From Brachionus manjavacas (taxonomy: Eukaryota > Rotifera > Eurotatoria > Ploima > Brachionidae), in the NCBI GenBank assembly GCA_019054805.1, contig JAHQIY010000005.1, positions 5,935,501-5,999,500 on the forward strand: a stretch of DNA of 64,000 nt, given 5' to 3'. The translations under genes and the position numbers were made by a program. The notes beneath the pieces are model-generated. The model did not search any database and was not told the DNA's origin. It saw only the letters and a list, made by a program, of their open reading frames with translations. Below, in pieces: positions 11,108 to 21,634 of the stretch; the first letter of the stretch is position 1; every line of letters starts with the position of its first letter.

Positions 11108-12369
11108 TACAGTGCTGCTACGATACCTTGAATTCACCATATTTAACGTAAATTATGGTAAATTCACGATATTTTACCATATTTACCGTAAAATATGGTA
11201 ATCTAAAAAAATAACGATAATTACTGTAAAATTCCGATAATTACTGTAAAATTCAGTGAAAAAAAATATTTACAAAATTTCTCGAATAAAAACGATTTTC
11301 ATAAAAAAAAATTGTTTTTTTGAATTTTTGAAAAAGGAAAACAAAAAAAATTTTTTTGACAAAAATTGACGTAAATTTCGGTAAATTCTTGTAAAAAAAG
11401 GTAAAAAATGGTAAAAATTCAACAGAAAAGGAAAAATGGATTTTTTATTATTTCATTCAATTTTTTTTCTAAACAAATTATGAAAATTAATATTTATTTG
11501 TCAATTATTTGTTTTCCTAAATCAGCATTTGAAAATATTAAGTACGAAAATATTAAATTATTTTCTTATATACAAAAATTATCAAAAATCATTTATAAAG
11601 AGCTCTATAAAAAAAGACATTTAATGATCTGACCAGTCACCATTTCTTTCACTTACAATCTCAACAACCTAGAAATGTTTTATTAAAAAATTAAAATAAT
11701 AAAATTGTTTAATATTTTTTACATATTTAAGATGATTTATATATTTCTTACATTTTTCTACTGTCAAAGTTTTTTGAAATGCTTAATATCAAAAGTAAAA
11801 TAATATGCTTTAAATGAAGTCAAAAGTTAGACATAAATTTTTTCAAAAAGCAGGGTTTGTAAAATTTATTCCAAAAGGATCAACATTCAAAGAAGCTTGG
11901 GACAAGACAGCTAACAGCTTAAAAGCAAAAAAAGCTAGAAAATAAAATTTATTTTTTAAATAATGTTTAAATATTAATTTTCATAATTCGTTTAGAAAAA
12001 AATTTAATGAAATAATAAAAAATCCATTTTTCCTTTTCTGTTGAATTTTTACCATTTTTACCTTTTTTTACAAGAATTTACCGAAATTTACGTCAATTTT
12101 TGTCAAAAAAATATTTTTTGTTTTCCTTTTTCAAAAATTCAAAAAAAAAATTTTTTTCATGAAAATCGGTTTTTTCGAGAAATTTTGGAAATTTTTTTTT
12201 TCACTGAATTTTACAGTAATTATCGGTATTTTACGGTAATTATCGTTTTTTTACGAAAAATACCCTTTTTTTAGATTACCATATTTTACGGTAAATATGG
12301 TAAAATATCGTGAATTTACCATAATTTACGTTAAATATGGTGAATTCAAGGTATCGTAGCAGCACTGTA
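11108..12369. mobile_element. Foldback element with CAGTGCTGC termini and TA flanks
   Basis: Left arm about 11110-11420 and right arm about 12030-12367 are long inverted repeats. Both ends read CAGTGCTGCTACGATACC inward and are flanked by TA, as expected for Tc1/mariner-pogo-type insertion. The arms are rich in self-complementary TTTACC/GGTAAA words. The centre (11430-12000) is unique and AT-rich. It includes a short frame (FIPKGSTFKEAWDKTANSLK, about 11860-11945) that could be a captured or relic transposase piece. Non-autonomous. Confidence 0.8.
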
Positions 12370-12381
12370 TTTCACAAAAAA

Positions 12382-12597
12382 AGATAATTTAGTTCTGTAA
12401 AATGCTTATTTAAAAGCAAATTTGCTTAATGCATTAAAATAAGTCTGCAAAATACTCTGCATTTTTCTGCAATTTGCACGCCATTAAAAAGTATTCCAAT
12501 CAAGTGTGCAATTACATTGCAGAGTTTTTACAGACATTTATATTTGGATTAGGCAGAGTTGCTTAACCATTAACCATTTTACAGAACTAAATTATCT
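12382..12597. mobile_element. 216-bp MITE with perfect 23-bp terminal inverted repeats
   Basis: The ends AGATAATTTAGTTCTGTAAA... (382-404) and its exact complement (575-597) are perfect over 23 bases. The interior has repeated TCTGCAAA words. It lies 14 bp from the end of the foldback element. No coding capacity. Confidence 0.75.
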
Positions 12598-13740
12598 CTT
12601 TTAATAAAAAAAATATTCAAATTTTTCTGAATTGAAAAGATCGAATTGAAATGAAATTCCTAACCCCAATTAAAATTTGAATAACAACAACATTTAAATA
12701 GACTATTGGCAAGAAAAGGGCAAAAAGTAAAATCATCCCGTTTTTTTGATCCCGTTGAAAATAATTTTGTTTTCTTATTCTTGAAAAAAAGGTAATTGAC
12801 AACTAATAAATTGTTATTATTATTATTATTATTTATTGATTTAAGCCTCATCGGCAAAAAATAAAAGATTAGAAAAAAAAATTTGTTTCTTCGAGTTCTA
12901 CAAAATTTGAAAATAAAAATAAGCAATTCACAAATTTGAAAAAATTTAAATCATTTATAATTCAAATTATCCATGGAAAAAATTTTACTATTATGTAAAG
13001 AAATCTACCTTTAGTAAGTCGTTTAAAGTTTTAAATAAATAAAAAAAATTTTGACCATTTTCTAACTCTTTTTAAATTTTATACATGACTAGATTGACCG
13101 AATCAACCAACCCGCGATTTTTTTCAGCAAATATATGCTCAACAATCAAAATAGACGTCCTCGATCTTTATGCGGTAACATTAATATGCATTTTATATTC
13201 CAAACTAGCTAGTTGTTAATAATAAACTATTGATTTTTCTTGAAAAAAACTACTCAATTAACATTCATATATTTAATTTTAAATTAAACAATGTTTAGAT
13301 CCAACAAAAGTACTGTTAAATTCTTTTAAACAATTATGATATCATTTACCAAAACAAATTGCACCCAATATAACCCAAAAACAATTAAAATAACAATAAA
13401 ACAAGATAAGTGTGTAGAAATTAAAAATGCTAAACATGCAACTTAATTTTTATTATTTTTTTTTATTTAATCTGAAGCTCGGCAAAGAAAACAAATAAAT
13501 AAATAAAATTAACTAATTTAAAGAGGAATCGCTGTTATTTAAATCCTTATTTTTTTTAAATATTAGGTTATAATTGTCATCTAAATTCTTATTCAATTTT
13601 TGGAATAAATAAGACGAGATAATTTTAATAAGTTTATTTTTTTAAATCATCATAAAGGCTAAAGCTAAGTACCCTAGGATTTTATACCTGAAATCATTTT
13701 AAAATTATAGTTTAGAGATAAATTTTGAGTAAAGTGGTGG
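12598..13740. other. AT-rich intergenic stretch
   Basis: No supported gene on either strand. Contains (ATT)n near 12817-12833 and several AT-rich low-complexity tracts. Confidence 0.5.
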
Positions 13741-14160
13741 AATGAATTATTAATTTTGAATTTTAATCAAAAATAATGTAAAATTAGTAGAATCGACTTA
13801 AATTTGCACTTATAATTACGAAAAAGCTTTAAAATAATACTTTATTTATTACATGTAGTATTTAAAAATTTTCTAAATCTTAAAAGTGAAAAATAATTAA
13901 TTAAAAAATTAATTAAAGATTAATTTACATAAATTTTTAAATTAATATTTTTCCAGCAAAAAAATAATATTTTTCTAGCAAAAAAATAATATTGTTTTTT
14001 TATTTCAAAATTGTGCTATTAATTTTCTAATTTTTTTCAAGCTCTTATCTCAGAATTAATTTTAAGATAAAAATTATTTCCTAAATTTTCTCAAACTTTT
14101 TATTACTTATTATATAAATTCCTAAATTATGTTTTAAATGAAAATTATTAATTATTATTA
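13741..14160. repeat. Dispersed direct repeat, copy 2 (partner 7448-7920)
   Basis: Same orientation as copy 1, with indels and a duplicated TTTTTCCAGC / TTTTTCTAGC stretch around 13950-13985. It ends about 25 bases before the first paired tRNA-Tyr. Confidence 0.75.
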
Positions 14161-14183
14161 TTTATATCGACAAGAAAAAAAAG

Positions 14184-14273
14184 TCCCGCGAAGCGGATTT
14201 GAACCACTGACCTAAGGATCGCTTTGCATTTTAACTCTACAGTCCTCCGCTCTGCCAACTGAGCTATCGCGGG
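14184..14273 (-). tRNA. tRNA-Tyr (GUA) with intron, pair 1 left
   Basis: Identical fold to the copy at 161-250: anticodon GTA and a 17-nt intron after base 37. Transcribed leftwards, head-to-head with the copy at 14379, with a 105-bp spacer. The spacer of this pair is in the opposite orientation to those of the other three pairs. Confidence 0.95.
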
Positions 14274-14378
14274 CTTACTATTCATGCGAAAATAATTTCA
14301 TTTGATAATTTCGAAAATATTGCCTAAGGAAATTAAATTGAATAAGTAAAGAATATATTTTTTCAATATTATGACAAG

Positions 14379-14468
14379 CCCGCGATAGCTCAGTTGGCAG
14401 AGCGGAGGACTGTAGAGTTAAAATGCAAAGCGATCCTTAGGTCAGTGGTTCAAATCCGCTTCGCGGGA
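14379..14468 (+). tRNA. tRNA-Tyr (GUA) with intron, pair 1 right
   Basis: Complete cloverleaf, acceptor CCCGCGA/TCGCGGG, intron AGTTAAAATGCAAAGCG. A T-run directly downstream is a likely RNA polymerase III terminator. Confidence 0.95.
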
Positions 14469-14529
14469 CTTTTTTTTTCTATTAATTTTTATTATTATAT
14501 TATTTATGAAAAATATTCTCAAAATTCAA

Positions 14530-14890
14530 AATTTTGTGGTTTTTGCGGAAATTTGAATTTAGGTTTCAAACGACCTTTTCTTTTTTGATATTGAGTTAAA
14601 AAAATTTGTCTGAATTAAAAAAATAATAGTTGAAAAATAATGAAATGAAGAGAAAAAAATAATCTATTATTTAATATTTGGTGGCTTTTTAGCAATTATT
14701 TCTATGAACAAATAAATAATTCTTGGTACATATTATGATATTTACCAATAAATATATTTGATTTGCAAAATAGATTGAATTTTTTTAAAAAAATGAGATC
14801 TATTAAAATTTAAATATTTTTTTTTTTTAGTCTTTAAAATTAATTTTGTTTTTGAATTAGGATTCTTTTATGGTTTTAAAAAAATCTTTT
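14530..14890. repeat. Segmental duplicate of the DLGAP 5' flank (partner 20112-20460)
   Basis: The sequence beginning ATTTTGTGGTTTTTG and continuing through TTTCAAA(C/T)GACCTTTTC and TTAGGATTCTTTTATGGTTT also occurs at 20112-20460 in the same orientation, just upstream of the DLGAP-like gene. A tRNA-Tyr lies nearby at both sites (before this block, after the other), pointing to local duplication of the gene neighbourhood. Confidence 0.75.
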
Positions 14891-15289
14891 TTTTTTTTAC
14901 TTCTTTTTAGAATAAATTAACTTGAGAATTTGTCCAATAATATAAAACACTTCTGAAAAAAAATAAAAATAATTATTATAAAATTAGAATATTAATATTT
15001 ATAAACAAAATAGCCTTTAATTTAATAAATTAAATACGTTATTATCACGGTTAAATACGAATTAAATACGTTATTATAATTTAGATTATAAACTTTTTCT
15101 CCAAATTTTATTATTTTAGTTTTTGTTTTAATATACTTTAATTCGCTAAATTATTTTTCTCAAATTTTTTTAAATTTTTTGAATCTGGTAATCTGTTTTT
15201 ACGCAATTCTTGGAAATATTTCCTGAAATAACACTTTATATTCAATAGACTTTGATATTTAAGAAAATCACTCCTGTATCTTTTGTAAA

Positions 15290-15480
15290 CCCCTTTAAGT
15301 TTCTTATTATTTCTTTCTTACCTAATTCTGTAAATAATGTCTGTTTACTCTAAATACTTATAAATTCTTGTATTTTTGTAATTTTTTTTGAAAAGCGCAT
15401 TAGGCTACCTCTTAAAAGGTTGCCTCCGCAAGCTTGCTTGTCGTAGTTTTTTTATAGATTATTATTATTAAAAGAGACTT
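15290..15480 (+). mobile_element. LINE 3' tail (CR1/L2-like) ending in ATT repeats
   Basis: AAAGCGCATTAGGCTACC, a GCAAGCTTGCTTG hairpin and ATTATTATTA at the end match the tails at 28180-28290 and 41800-41880. 5'-truncated copy without coding sequence. Confidence 0.7.
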
Positions 15481-15548
15481 GGCTAAGAAATTCAATGACA
15501 GAAGACCGAGTTTCACATTTTATTTATTTTAAATATTTGATTTTGTGA

Positions 15549-15857
15549 ATTTCAGTACAAAATAACACAACAAAATGTAAAAAAATGGAATAACTTTTTT
15601 TCTAAAAGCTTAAAATTAGTTCTGTGAATGCAACATTGTATAAATTTCAAAGTTGCATCATATATCAAGGTCTGCTAAATTTGCAGTTTAGCAATCGAAC
15701 GTAGTGCAGAGATTTTGCACATCATTAACAGACATTGACAATTGATGAAACTTTGAATGTTGTACTATGTTTCACCATTCATAGAACTAATTTTAAGCTT
15801 TTAGAAAAAAAGTTGTTCAATTTTTTTACATTTTGTTCTGTAATTTTGTAATGAAAT
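15549..15857. mobile_element. MITE with long (about 80 bp) imperfect inverted repeats
   Basis: Left arm 15549-15630 and right arm 15772-15857 are inverted copies, sharing CTAAAAGCTTAAAATTAGTT and ACAAAATGTAAAAAAAT. The interior is AT-rich with TTTGCAG/CTGCAAA-like words. Pieces near 28500-28570 and 29930-30100 look related. Confidence 0.7.
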
Positions 15858-16219
15858 ATTCAAAACCAAATATTGAAAAAGAGGAAGTTGAAAATATTGA
15901 TATTGAAGTCAAAGTTGACATTTTATCTTCATTTTGAATAGATTTTAAATAGAAAGAAGAAGTAATTTTAAAAAAATTTTAAAGATAATAAAAAATCAAT
16001 TTTTACTTCGTTTAATGTAATTTCGTTTAAAATAATTCATTTTGATTATTTTTTAATTACAAACTAAATAAATTCAAAAATCAAGATTTCCTTCTCCTGA
16101 GGTAGCTTACATCTGAGATTCGTCTTAGTCTTAAAGAATTTTGGAACCAAAACTTGCTCAAGTTCATTAATAAAACAGGAAAAAATCCACTGTAAAGTAG
16201 GCCTTTTTAAACGAATAGT

Positions 16220-16560
16220 TCCTAGCATTTGGTAATCTTTATAAATCCTTGAAAGGATCATTTTTAGATTATTCTTTTCCTTCACAGAAACTAACATTAA
16301 AAAAATTCAAGTTATTCAAAATTCAGCAGTTAGATCTATTTTGAAGATGAAATATAAAATCCAGTCCAATATTATGTATTAAGAAGCCTTCAATATACTT
16401 TTTTCCTTTTTGAGATTTAAGGAAATTTTAAAACAAAAATTCTTTAAAAATAAATACTTGAAGAATTAGTTGAAAAAAATATTTTGTCTCATCAAAATTA
16501 ATAATCCTGATATCCTGAATCTTGATAAACAAATAATTCATTTAATACTAAATTTATTAA
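16220..16560 (+). pseudogene. LINE reverse-transcriptase C-terminal remnant
   Basis: The frame LYKSLKGSFLDYSF, then (after a shift) ETNIKKIQVIQNSAVRSILK, matches the thumb/tail region of the LINE at 57.4-57.8 kb (LYKSLVGSILDYSF). Several stops and shifts; no 5' part present. Confidence 0.65.
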
Positions 16561-16582
16561 TTGAATTAAAAGAAAAAAAAAG

Positions 16583-16672
16583 TCCCGCGAAGCGGATTTG
16601 AACCACTGACCTAAGGATCGCTTTGCATTTTAACTCTACAGTCCTCCGCTCTGCCAACTGAGCTATCGCGGG
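16583..16672 (-). tRNA. tRNA-Tyr (GUA) with intron, pair 2 left
   Basis: Full-length, intact acceptor, intron as in the other copies. Head-to-head with 16778, 105-bp spacer. Confidence 0.95.
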
Positions 16673-16777
16673 CTTGTCATAATATTGAATAAAAATATTC
16701 TTCACTTATTCAATTTAATTTCCTTAGGAAATAGTTTCGAAATTATGATATGATTGTTTTTTCGCATGAATAGTAAG

Positions 16778-16867
16778 CCCGCGATAGCTCAGTTGGCAGA
16801 GCGGAGGACTGTAGAGTTAAAATGCAAAGCGATCCTTAGGTCAGTGGTTCAAATCCGCTTCACGGGA
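16778..16867 (+). tRNA. tRNA-Tyr (GUA), pair 2 right, acceptor-stem mutation
   Basis: As the others, but the 3' acceptor strand reads TCACGGG in place of TCGCGGG, giving a C-A mismatch at the fifth acceptor pair. The partner copy is intact. The gene may be decaying or simply tolerated. Confidence 0.85.
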
Positions 16868-17899
16868 CTTTTTTTTTCTATTAATTTTATTATTATATTA
16901 TTTATCAAGGATGGTTTGCCAGGATTTTTTTAATTTTTTTTTAATAAGATTTAGTTTTCTAGCAAAAAAATTAGAAAATAAAAAATAAAAAAATTAATAA
17001 TAAATGAAATTTATGTAAGCTTTTAATTTTATATTTTTATTGAATCAGACCGTATCTTCTGACTTTTATGAATTAGGAAAATTTGAGATAATTACGATCA
17101 TTTAAGATTATATTTAAAAAAAATCCTTCAAAAAGTGTTGTTTACAAGTTAAATGGAAGTTATAAAATTCAAATATTCTTTATTTAATTAGCTATTTTTA
17201 AATGGCCTAGAATTCCATAATTTGTTTGAGTTTTAATTAAATTTACTAAAATTTTTGCCATCATTTTTTAGTAAGTTAATCAATTAGATATGAACTTAGC
17301 ATAAAAAAATAATTGTTTTATTATTTATTTCAAATAAAGGTTGTATTCTTAATTTTTCATTTCTTTGAAATACTTTAGAAATTTATCAGATTTGGCCACT
17401 ACTTTTCTCACCAATTTTTCCCCGATTTTTTAATTTTATCAATGAAAAAAAGTAATTTTTTTTTCTCTTGAATATTAAGCATCTTGAAACATTTGTCTTA
17501 TTCTTATTTTTAAATAAAAATATGAAATTTTCTGTTCAAATTTTCTTTTTATGTTTAACAAAAAATAAAAAAAATTAATTCATTTAATTTTAAGGTCCTG
17601 ATTTTTTATTACTATCTGTCTAAAATGAGCACAATTAATTTTGAGGTAATAATGACTTCTTACCGAAAAATAAAGATCATTTTAAAAATTAAAGTTGTCA
17701 ACAAAAATTTAATTCAAATTTAAAAATTGATAATTTCATCTAGACAAGATAAATTAAAAAAATCAAAATAAGATATAATTTTTCTGGAAAATTTTATTAC
17801 CAAGTCTAAAAAAAAATCTATTTTTCCAAAAAATTAAATTTATCACTTGAGCAAATAAAAAAAAATAAGATAAAAATATTACAATTTTGATTAAAAAAA
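16868..17899. other. AT-rich intergenic stretch, 3' of the DLGAP-like gene
   Basis: No supported ORF or repeat family. Its right end must contain the 3' UTR of the minus-strand DLGAP-like gene. Confidence 0.5.
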
Positions 17900-20053
17900 T
17901 TATTCTAATTTATCAAATATTCTATTGAGAGAATTGATAGAAAGTCGCTTACTTTGAGCGGTAATGAGTGACAACTTGAGCAATGGTGAACTGGCCACAC
18001 CAAAGCTTTCTCTGACCGCTGAGACTCTTTTAGGTGTTTGTCTAGCAGGGGTGAAAGGTGCATTCGGGTAAATAGAAGGTCTAGTTTTCCAAGTTACTTT
18101 GGGACAATCGTCAAGACTAAAAAAATCATCATTTTCCTTGTCATCATCTTCTTCACTTATCACTGGATAAATGGACTTTTTCTTGGACTTTTTCTCAGCC
18201 ACCACCGGCGACTGAAAATTGAGCGAACTCGCCAAAACATTACTCTCTTCGGCAGCATGCTCAAAATTGTTCATGACAGGACTATCAAATTTAATCAGAT
18301 CGCTGGGCCGCGATCTCAAATTATATTTTTTCTCAACAATCGCGTCATTGACCACCAGTGATTTTCTGACTGAGCGGCGTGGCTTTTTGTCCGATTCGTG
18401 CGCCTCTTCGGCCTCTTGTTTAACTTCTTCCTTGGGCACGTCGCTCTTTTCAGCGATTTGAATCTCAATCTCGGCCGACTGGCCTTTCATCGCTTTCATT
18501 TTGGCTTTAAACTCGGCCAATTTGCTAGTTCTAGCCTTGGGCTTCTTTTCCGCCACCACCATCTCTTCACCTTTGCAGTACTCTTGGTTCTCCTCTCTTT
18601 CCTTTTGGTCTTTTTTTCGCAAGTAATTTTTGTTCGGTTTGAACACCTTGGGCGCAACACTCTCTGGCTGAGTGTCGACCATGTCCGCCGTTTTCACATA
18701 ACCATTAGATTTCAATTTTTCCAAAAAATCAAACTTTCTACCAACGTCCTTTATTTGTACATCGACCATGTCCCAAAATCCTTGCAGGTCAGAGCACTTG
18801 ACCACAAGTCCAGTCTGAGCGTTCTTGGTCTCTTCACACTGGTTGATCAAGTCGCTGAATTGGGAGAATCTTTCGTCAATGAGCAACTTGGCCAGGCCAC
18901 ATGCAGATCTTATGTCGCCCTGAAACTCCTCGGGAGCCTCGTTCTCTCTAGTCCATTGATCGCTCAGCTTGGTCAGTTTGTCCGTGCTGAATCGAACCAA
19001 ATCCCTGTAGTATTTGACGTCACGTTTGTCTAGCTCAAGTTGGTCAAAGTATTCCTGGGTGAATTTGGTTTTGATTGGCGACGAGGTGTGATTTGGCTGA
19101 GTGCTCAAATGTGTCTCGTTCAGTGCATCAACCTTGGGTGCATTGAGGCAAATGGACGTGTTCATTTTGCTGGTGATTATGTCCAGCTCTTTGGTAAAAT
19201 CGGCTGGTTTGGATGTTTTTTTGCCAGGCTCGGTATTTTTGCGACTAAGAGGCTTGTTTGTAGTGATCGGAGTTTGCTTGGACTTGGGCTTAATGGGTGC
19301 CACTTTGGGTGTTTCTTTGGTGGTTGTTTGCCTAACTGATTGGGATCTGAGCGGGGGTCTTGAGCTGACCGGGCGGCTTGAAGAAGGAGGCAGGGTTTTT
19401 TTGGCAGTGGAAGTGACCGGCTTGGACATGCTTGAAGCGGAAATTGAGAGAGCAAAGTCGAATGTGCTGCTCGTGGGCACTGAAGATTTGCAGCTAGTTT
19501 GGGAAGAAATTCCGGCCTTGAAAACTGGTTTTTTGGGCTTTGCCTTTTCTTCCTCTTGTTTTTTCAATCTCCATTCTTCCAGGAGTTTTTTTCGATTGGC
19601 GCTCGAGATGGTCGATGAGCGGCTCAGGTTGGCGCCAGTCTGTGACTGATCAATGCTGTACGTAGTGCTTAGAGAGTCGTTGGACTTGTTTTTGGATGAG
19701 ATGTTGGCAGAAGCTGCGCGAGTGGCTACTGTTTTGGTCACCGGTCTGGTTTTGATCACGTTTAGAATTTGGTTTTTGCTAGAGCTTGGGTTAGGTGGTT
19801 GGGAAGAGTTTGTGCGGGTGCCAGTGGATGACAGGACAGAGTTGGTGCGCACTCGGTTTTGATTGATCAATTTGTCCCGTTGTTCTTTGCGCTCGAAGTT
19901 GCGCTGGTCGTGAATTTTGTTTGAGAAAAAAGATCTGGATGGAGGCTTGGAAGCTGGTGTATTTGAGTTGGATGAACTAGGTGGCTTGGTGCGCCCCACA
20001 TTAGAGGACTTGAGGAGCTTGAAAAGACCTTTTCGATCTTTGTGTTCACTCAT
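17900..20053 (-). CDS. DLGAP/GKAP-family protein (HURP/DLGAP5-like)
   Basis: A single-exon ORF of 717 residues. Residues about 345-455 form a GKAP domain: YYRDLVRFSTDKLTKLSDQW, EEFQGDIRSACGLAKLLIDE and DLQGFWDMVDVQIKDVGRKF are the family's diagnostic blocks. The N-terminal 300 residues are basic and rich in Ser, Thr and Pro, with a charged helix (RKKLLEEWRLKKQEEEKAK, 154-172). The C-terminus holds Ser/Thr-Pro sites, a KEN-like DDKEND stretch and FTPARQTPKRVS. The basic N-terminus and single GKAP domain resemble DLGAP5/HURP, a spindle microtubule-binding protein regulated by mitotic kinases, more than synaptic DLGAP1-4 (inference). GC content is clearly higher than the flanks, as expected for a constrained gene. 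A truncated copy lies at 1-140. Confidence 0.9.
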   Translation of the reverse strand: MSEHKDRKGLFKLLKSSNVGRTKPPSSSNSNTPASKPPSRSFFSNKIHDQRNFERKEQRDKLINQNRVRTNSVLSSTGTRTNSSQPPNPSSSKNQILNVIKTRPVTKTVATRAASANISSKNKSNDSLSTTYSIDQSQTGANLSRSSTISSANRKKLLEEWRLKKQEEEKAKPKKPVFKAGISSQTSCKSSVPTSSTFDFALSISASSMSKPVTSTAKKTLPPSSSRPVSSRPPLRSQSVRQTTTKETPKVAPIKPKSKQTPITTNKPLSRKNTEPGKKTSKPADFTKELDIITSKMNTSICLNAPKVDALNETHLSTQPNHTSSPIKTKFTQEYFDQLELDKRDVKYYRDLVRFSTDKLTKLSDQWTRENEAPEEFQGDIRSACGLAKLLIDERFSQFSDLINQCEETKNAQTGLVVKCSDLQGFWDMVDVQIKDVGRKFDFLEKLKSNGYVKTADMVDTQPESVAPKVFKPNKNYLRKKDQKEREENQEYCKGEEMVVAEKKPKARTSKLAEFKAKMKAMKGQSAEIEIQIAEKSDVPKEEVKQEAEEAHESDKKPRRSVRKSLVVNDAIVEKKYNLRSRPSDLIKFDSPVMNNFEHAAEESNVLASSLNFQSPVVAEKKSKKKSIYPVISEEDDDKENDDFFSLDDCPKVTWKTRPSIYPNAPFTPARQTPKRVSAVRESFGVASSPLLKLSLITAQSKRLSINSLNRIFDKLE

Positions 20054-20111
20054 TTTAAGATTTTGTTAAATGCTAATTTAGAAAAAAATCGTAACTCTGA
20101 AGTTCTATTAA

Positions 20112-20460
20112 TTTTGTGGTTTTTGGGGAAATTTGAATTTTGGTTTCAAATGACCTTTTCTTTTTTAATATTGAGTAAAAAAAAATTTGTCTGAATAAAA
20201 AAACTAAAACTTGAAAATAATGAAATAAAGTGAAAAAATAATCAAAAATTAAATATTAAAAATATTAAACAAAAAGATAATTTTTGGTACTAATTATGAT
20301 ATTTGTCAGTAAATATGTTTGATTAGCAAGATAGATTGAATTTTATTAAAAAAAATATGATCTGTTAAAATTTAAATATTGTTTTTTTTAAGTCTTGAAA
20401 ATTAATTTAGTTTTTGTATTAGGATTCTTTTATGGTTTAAAAAAATTTGAAATCAAGTTT
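20112..20460. repeat. DLGAP 5'-flank segment duplicated at 14530-14890
   Basis: Lies immediately upstream of the DLGAP-like start codon. Homology to 14530-14890 shows that this flank was copied together with, or next to, a tRNA-Tyr. Any promoter would be here, but no clear TATA box or initiator stands out in the AT-rich sequence. Confidence 0.7.
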
Positions 20461-20581
20461 CAAATGACCTTCTCCTTTTTGATATAAAGTTTAAAAAAAA
20501 ATACGTCCCAATAACAAAATTTTGATTTTAGAAAATTTTTTTGATTAATAATATAATAATTGAATTAAAAGAAAAAAAAAG

Positions 20582-20671
20582 TCCCGCGAAGCGGATTTGA
20601 ACCACTGACCTAAGGATCGCTTTGCATTTTAACTCTACAGTCCTCCGCTCTGCCAACTGAGCTATCGCGGG
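20582..20671 (-). tRNA. tRNA-Tyr (GUA) with intron, pair 3 left
   Basis: Full-length cloverleaf, anticodon GTA, 17-nt intron. Head-to-head with 20777 across a 105-bp spacer. Confidence 0.95.
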
Positions 20672-20776
20672 CTTGTCATAATATTGAATACAAATATTCT
20701 TCACTTATTCAATTTAATTTCCTTAGGCAATAGTTTCGAAATTATCATATAATTTTATTTTCGCATGAATAGTAAG

Positions 20777-20866
20777 CCCGCGATAGCTCAGTTGGCAGAG
20801 CGGAGGACTGTAGAGTTAAAATGCAAAGCGATCCTTAGGTCAGTGGTTCAAATCCGCTTCGCGGGA
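20777..20866 (+). tRNA. tRNA-Tyr (GUA) with intron, pair 3 right
   Basis: Full-length and intact; a T-run downstream may terminate polymerase III. Confidence 0.95.
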
Positions 20867-21634
20867 CTTTTTTTTTCTAGTTAATTTTGTTTATTTTTTT
20901 TTCGGATAGATTCAAATATTTTTCTGTTTATTCATTTTACAAATTTATTATTAAATTATTCGAAAGCTTTTTTATAAAATCAGGACTAATAAATTTAATG
21001 AGTCTTGATTTTTTTTTAAGATTTGATTTCAGCAATATTTTATTCTGATGGAATGAAAAAATAAATGAAAAAATTTAAGTCTTTAAAATTCTAGATGTTT
21101 GTTAAATGAGAAGGGATTTACTTTTGTTTTTACTTCGATCAAAGTCTTAAAAAAAAATCTCAGCGTGAAAAAAGTTAGTTAAATTTTTGATACCTTAAAC
21201 AATTTTGTTAAATATAAAATAAGTATTTTAGTATTACTTTTCATTATTAGACTTTCAAAAATAAAATTTTTTTAGGATCTGTAATTGTTTTTTAATCAGA
21301 ATTTAAAAAAAATTTAGAATTAGCTATTTATTTTCGAAATTAAAATTTTAAACTTACGAAGTTTTTATTATAAAAAATTTATCGATCAATTTTTTGTAAT
21401 ATTATATTTTTTTACGAAAAAAAGAAATTCTTTTTGAGATTAATTTGCAAAAGTAATTTTTTATTTAAAATAAACATAAACTTAAAAAAACTAAAATTTA
21501 TAAATTTATTTTTATAAAAACATAACAATTAATGATTTGAGGTAAACAAATAATGAATGATAAAGCTTAAACAAAAACAAAATATATTAAAATGATATAA
21601 ATTCAGTAGATAAATAATGGAAATAAAAAAAATA
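20867..21634. other. AT-rich stretch, 3' of the micro-exon gene
   Basis: No gene seen. It should include the 3' UTR and poly(A) site of the minus-strand gene ending at 21635. Confidence 0.5.

Noticed and set aside
12041-12274. 77-residue plus-strand frame (and similar at 6702-6941)
   Set aside because: Both lie in inverted arms of the foldback elements; Phe-rich translation of AT-rich repeat DNA.
18038-19862. Several plus-strand frames of 69-211 codons
   Set aside because: They are antisense shadows of the DLGAP-like gene, whose GC-richer sequence lacks stops on the other strand; they show no domain features.
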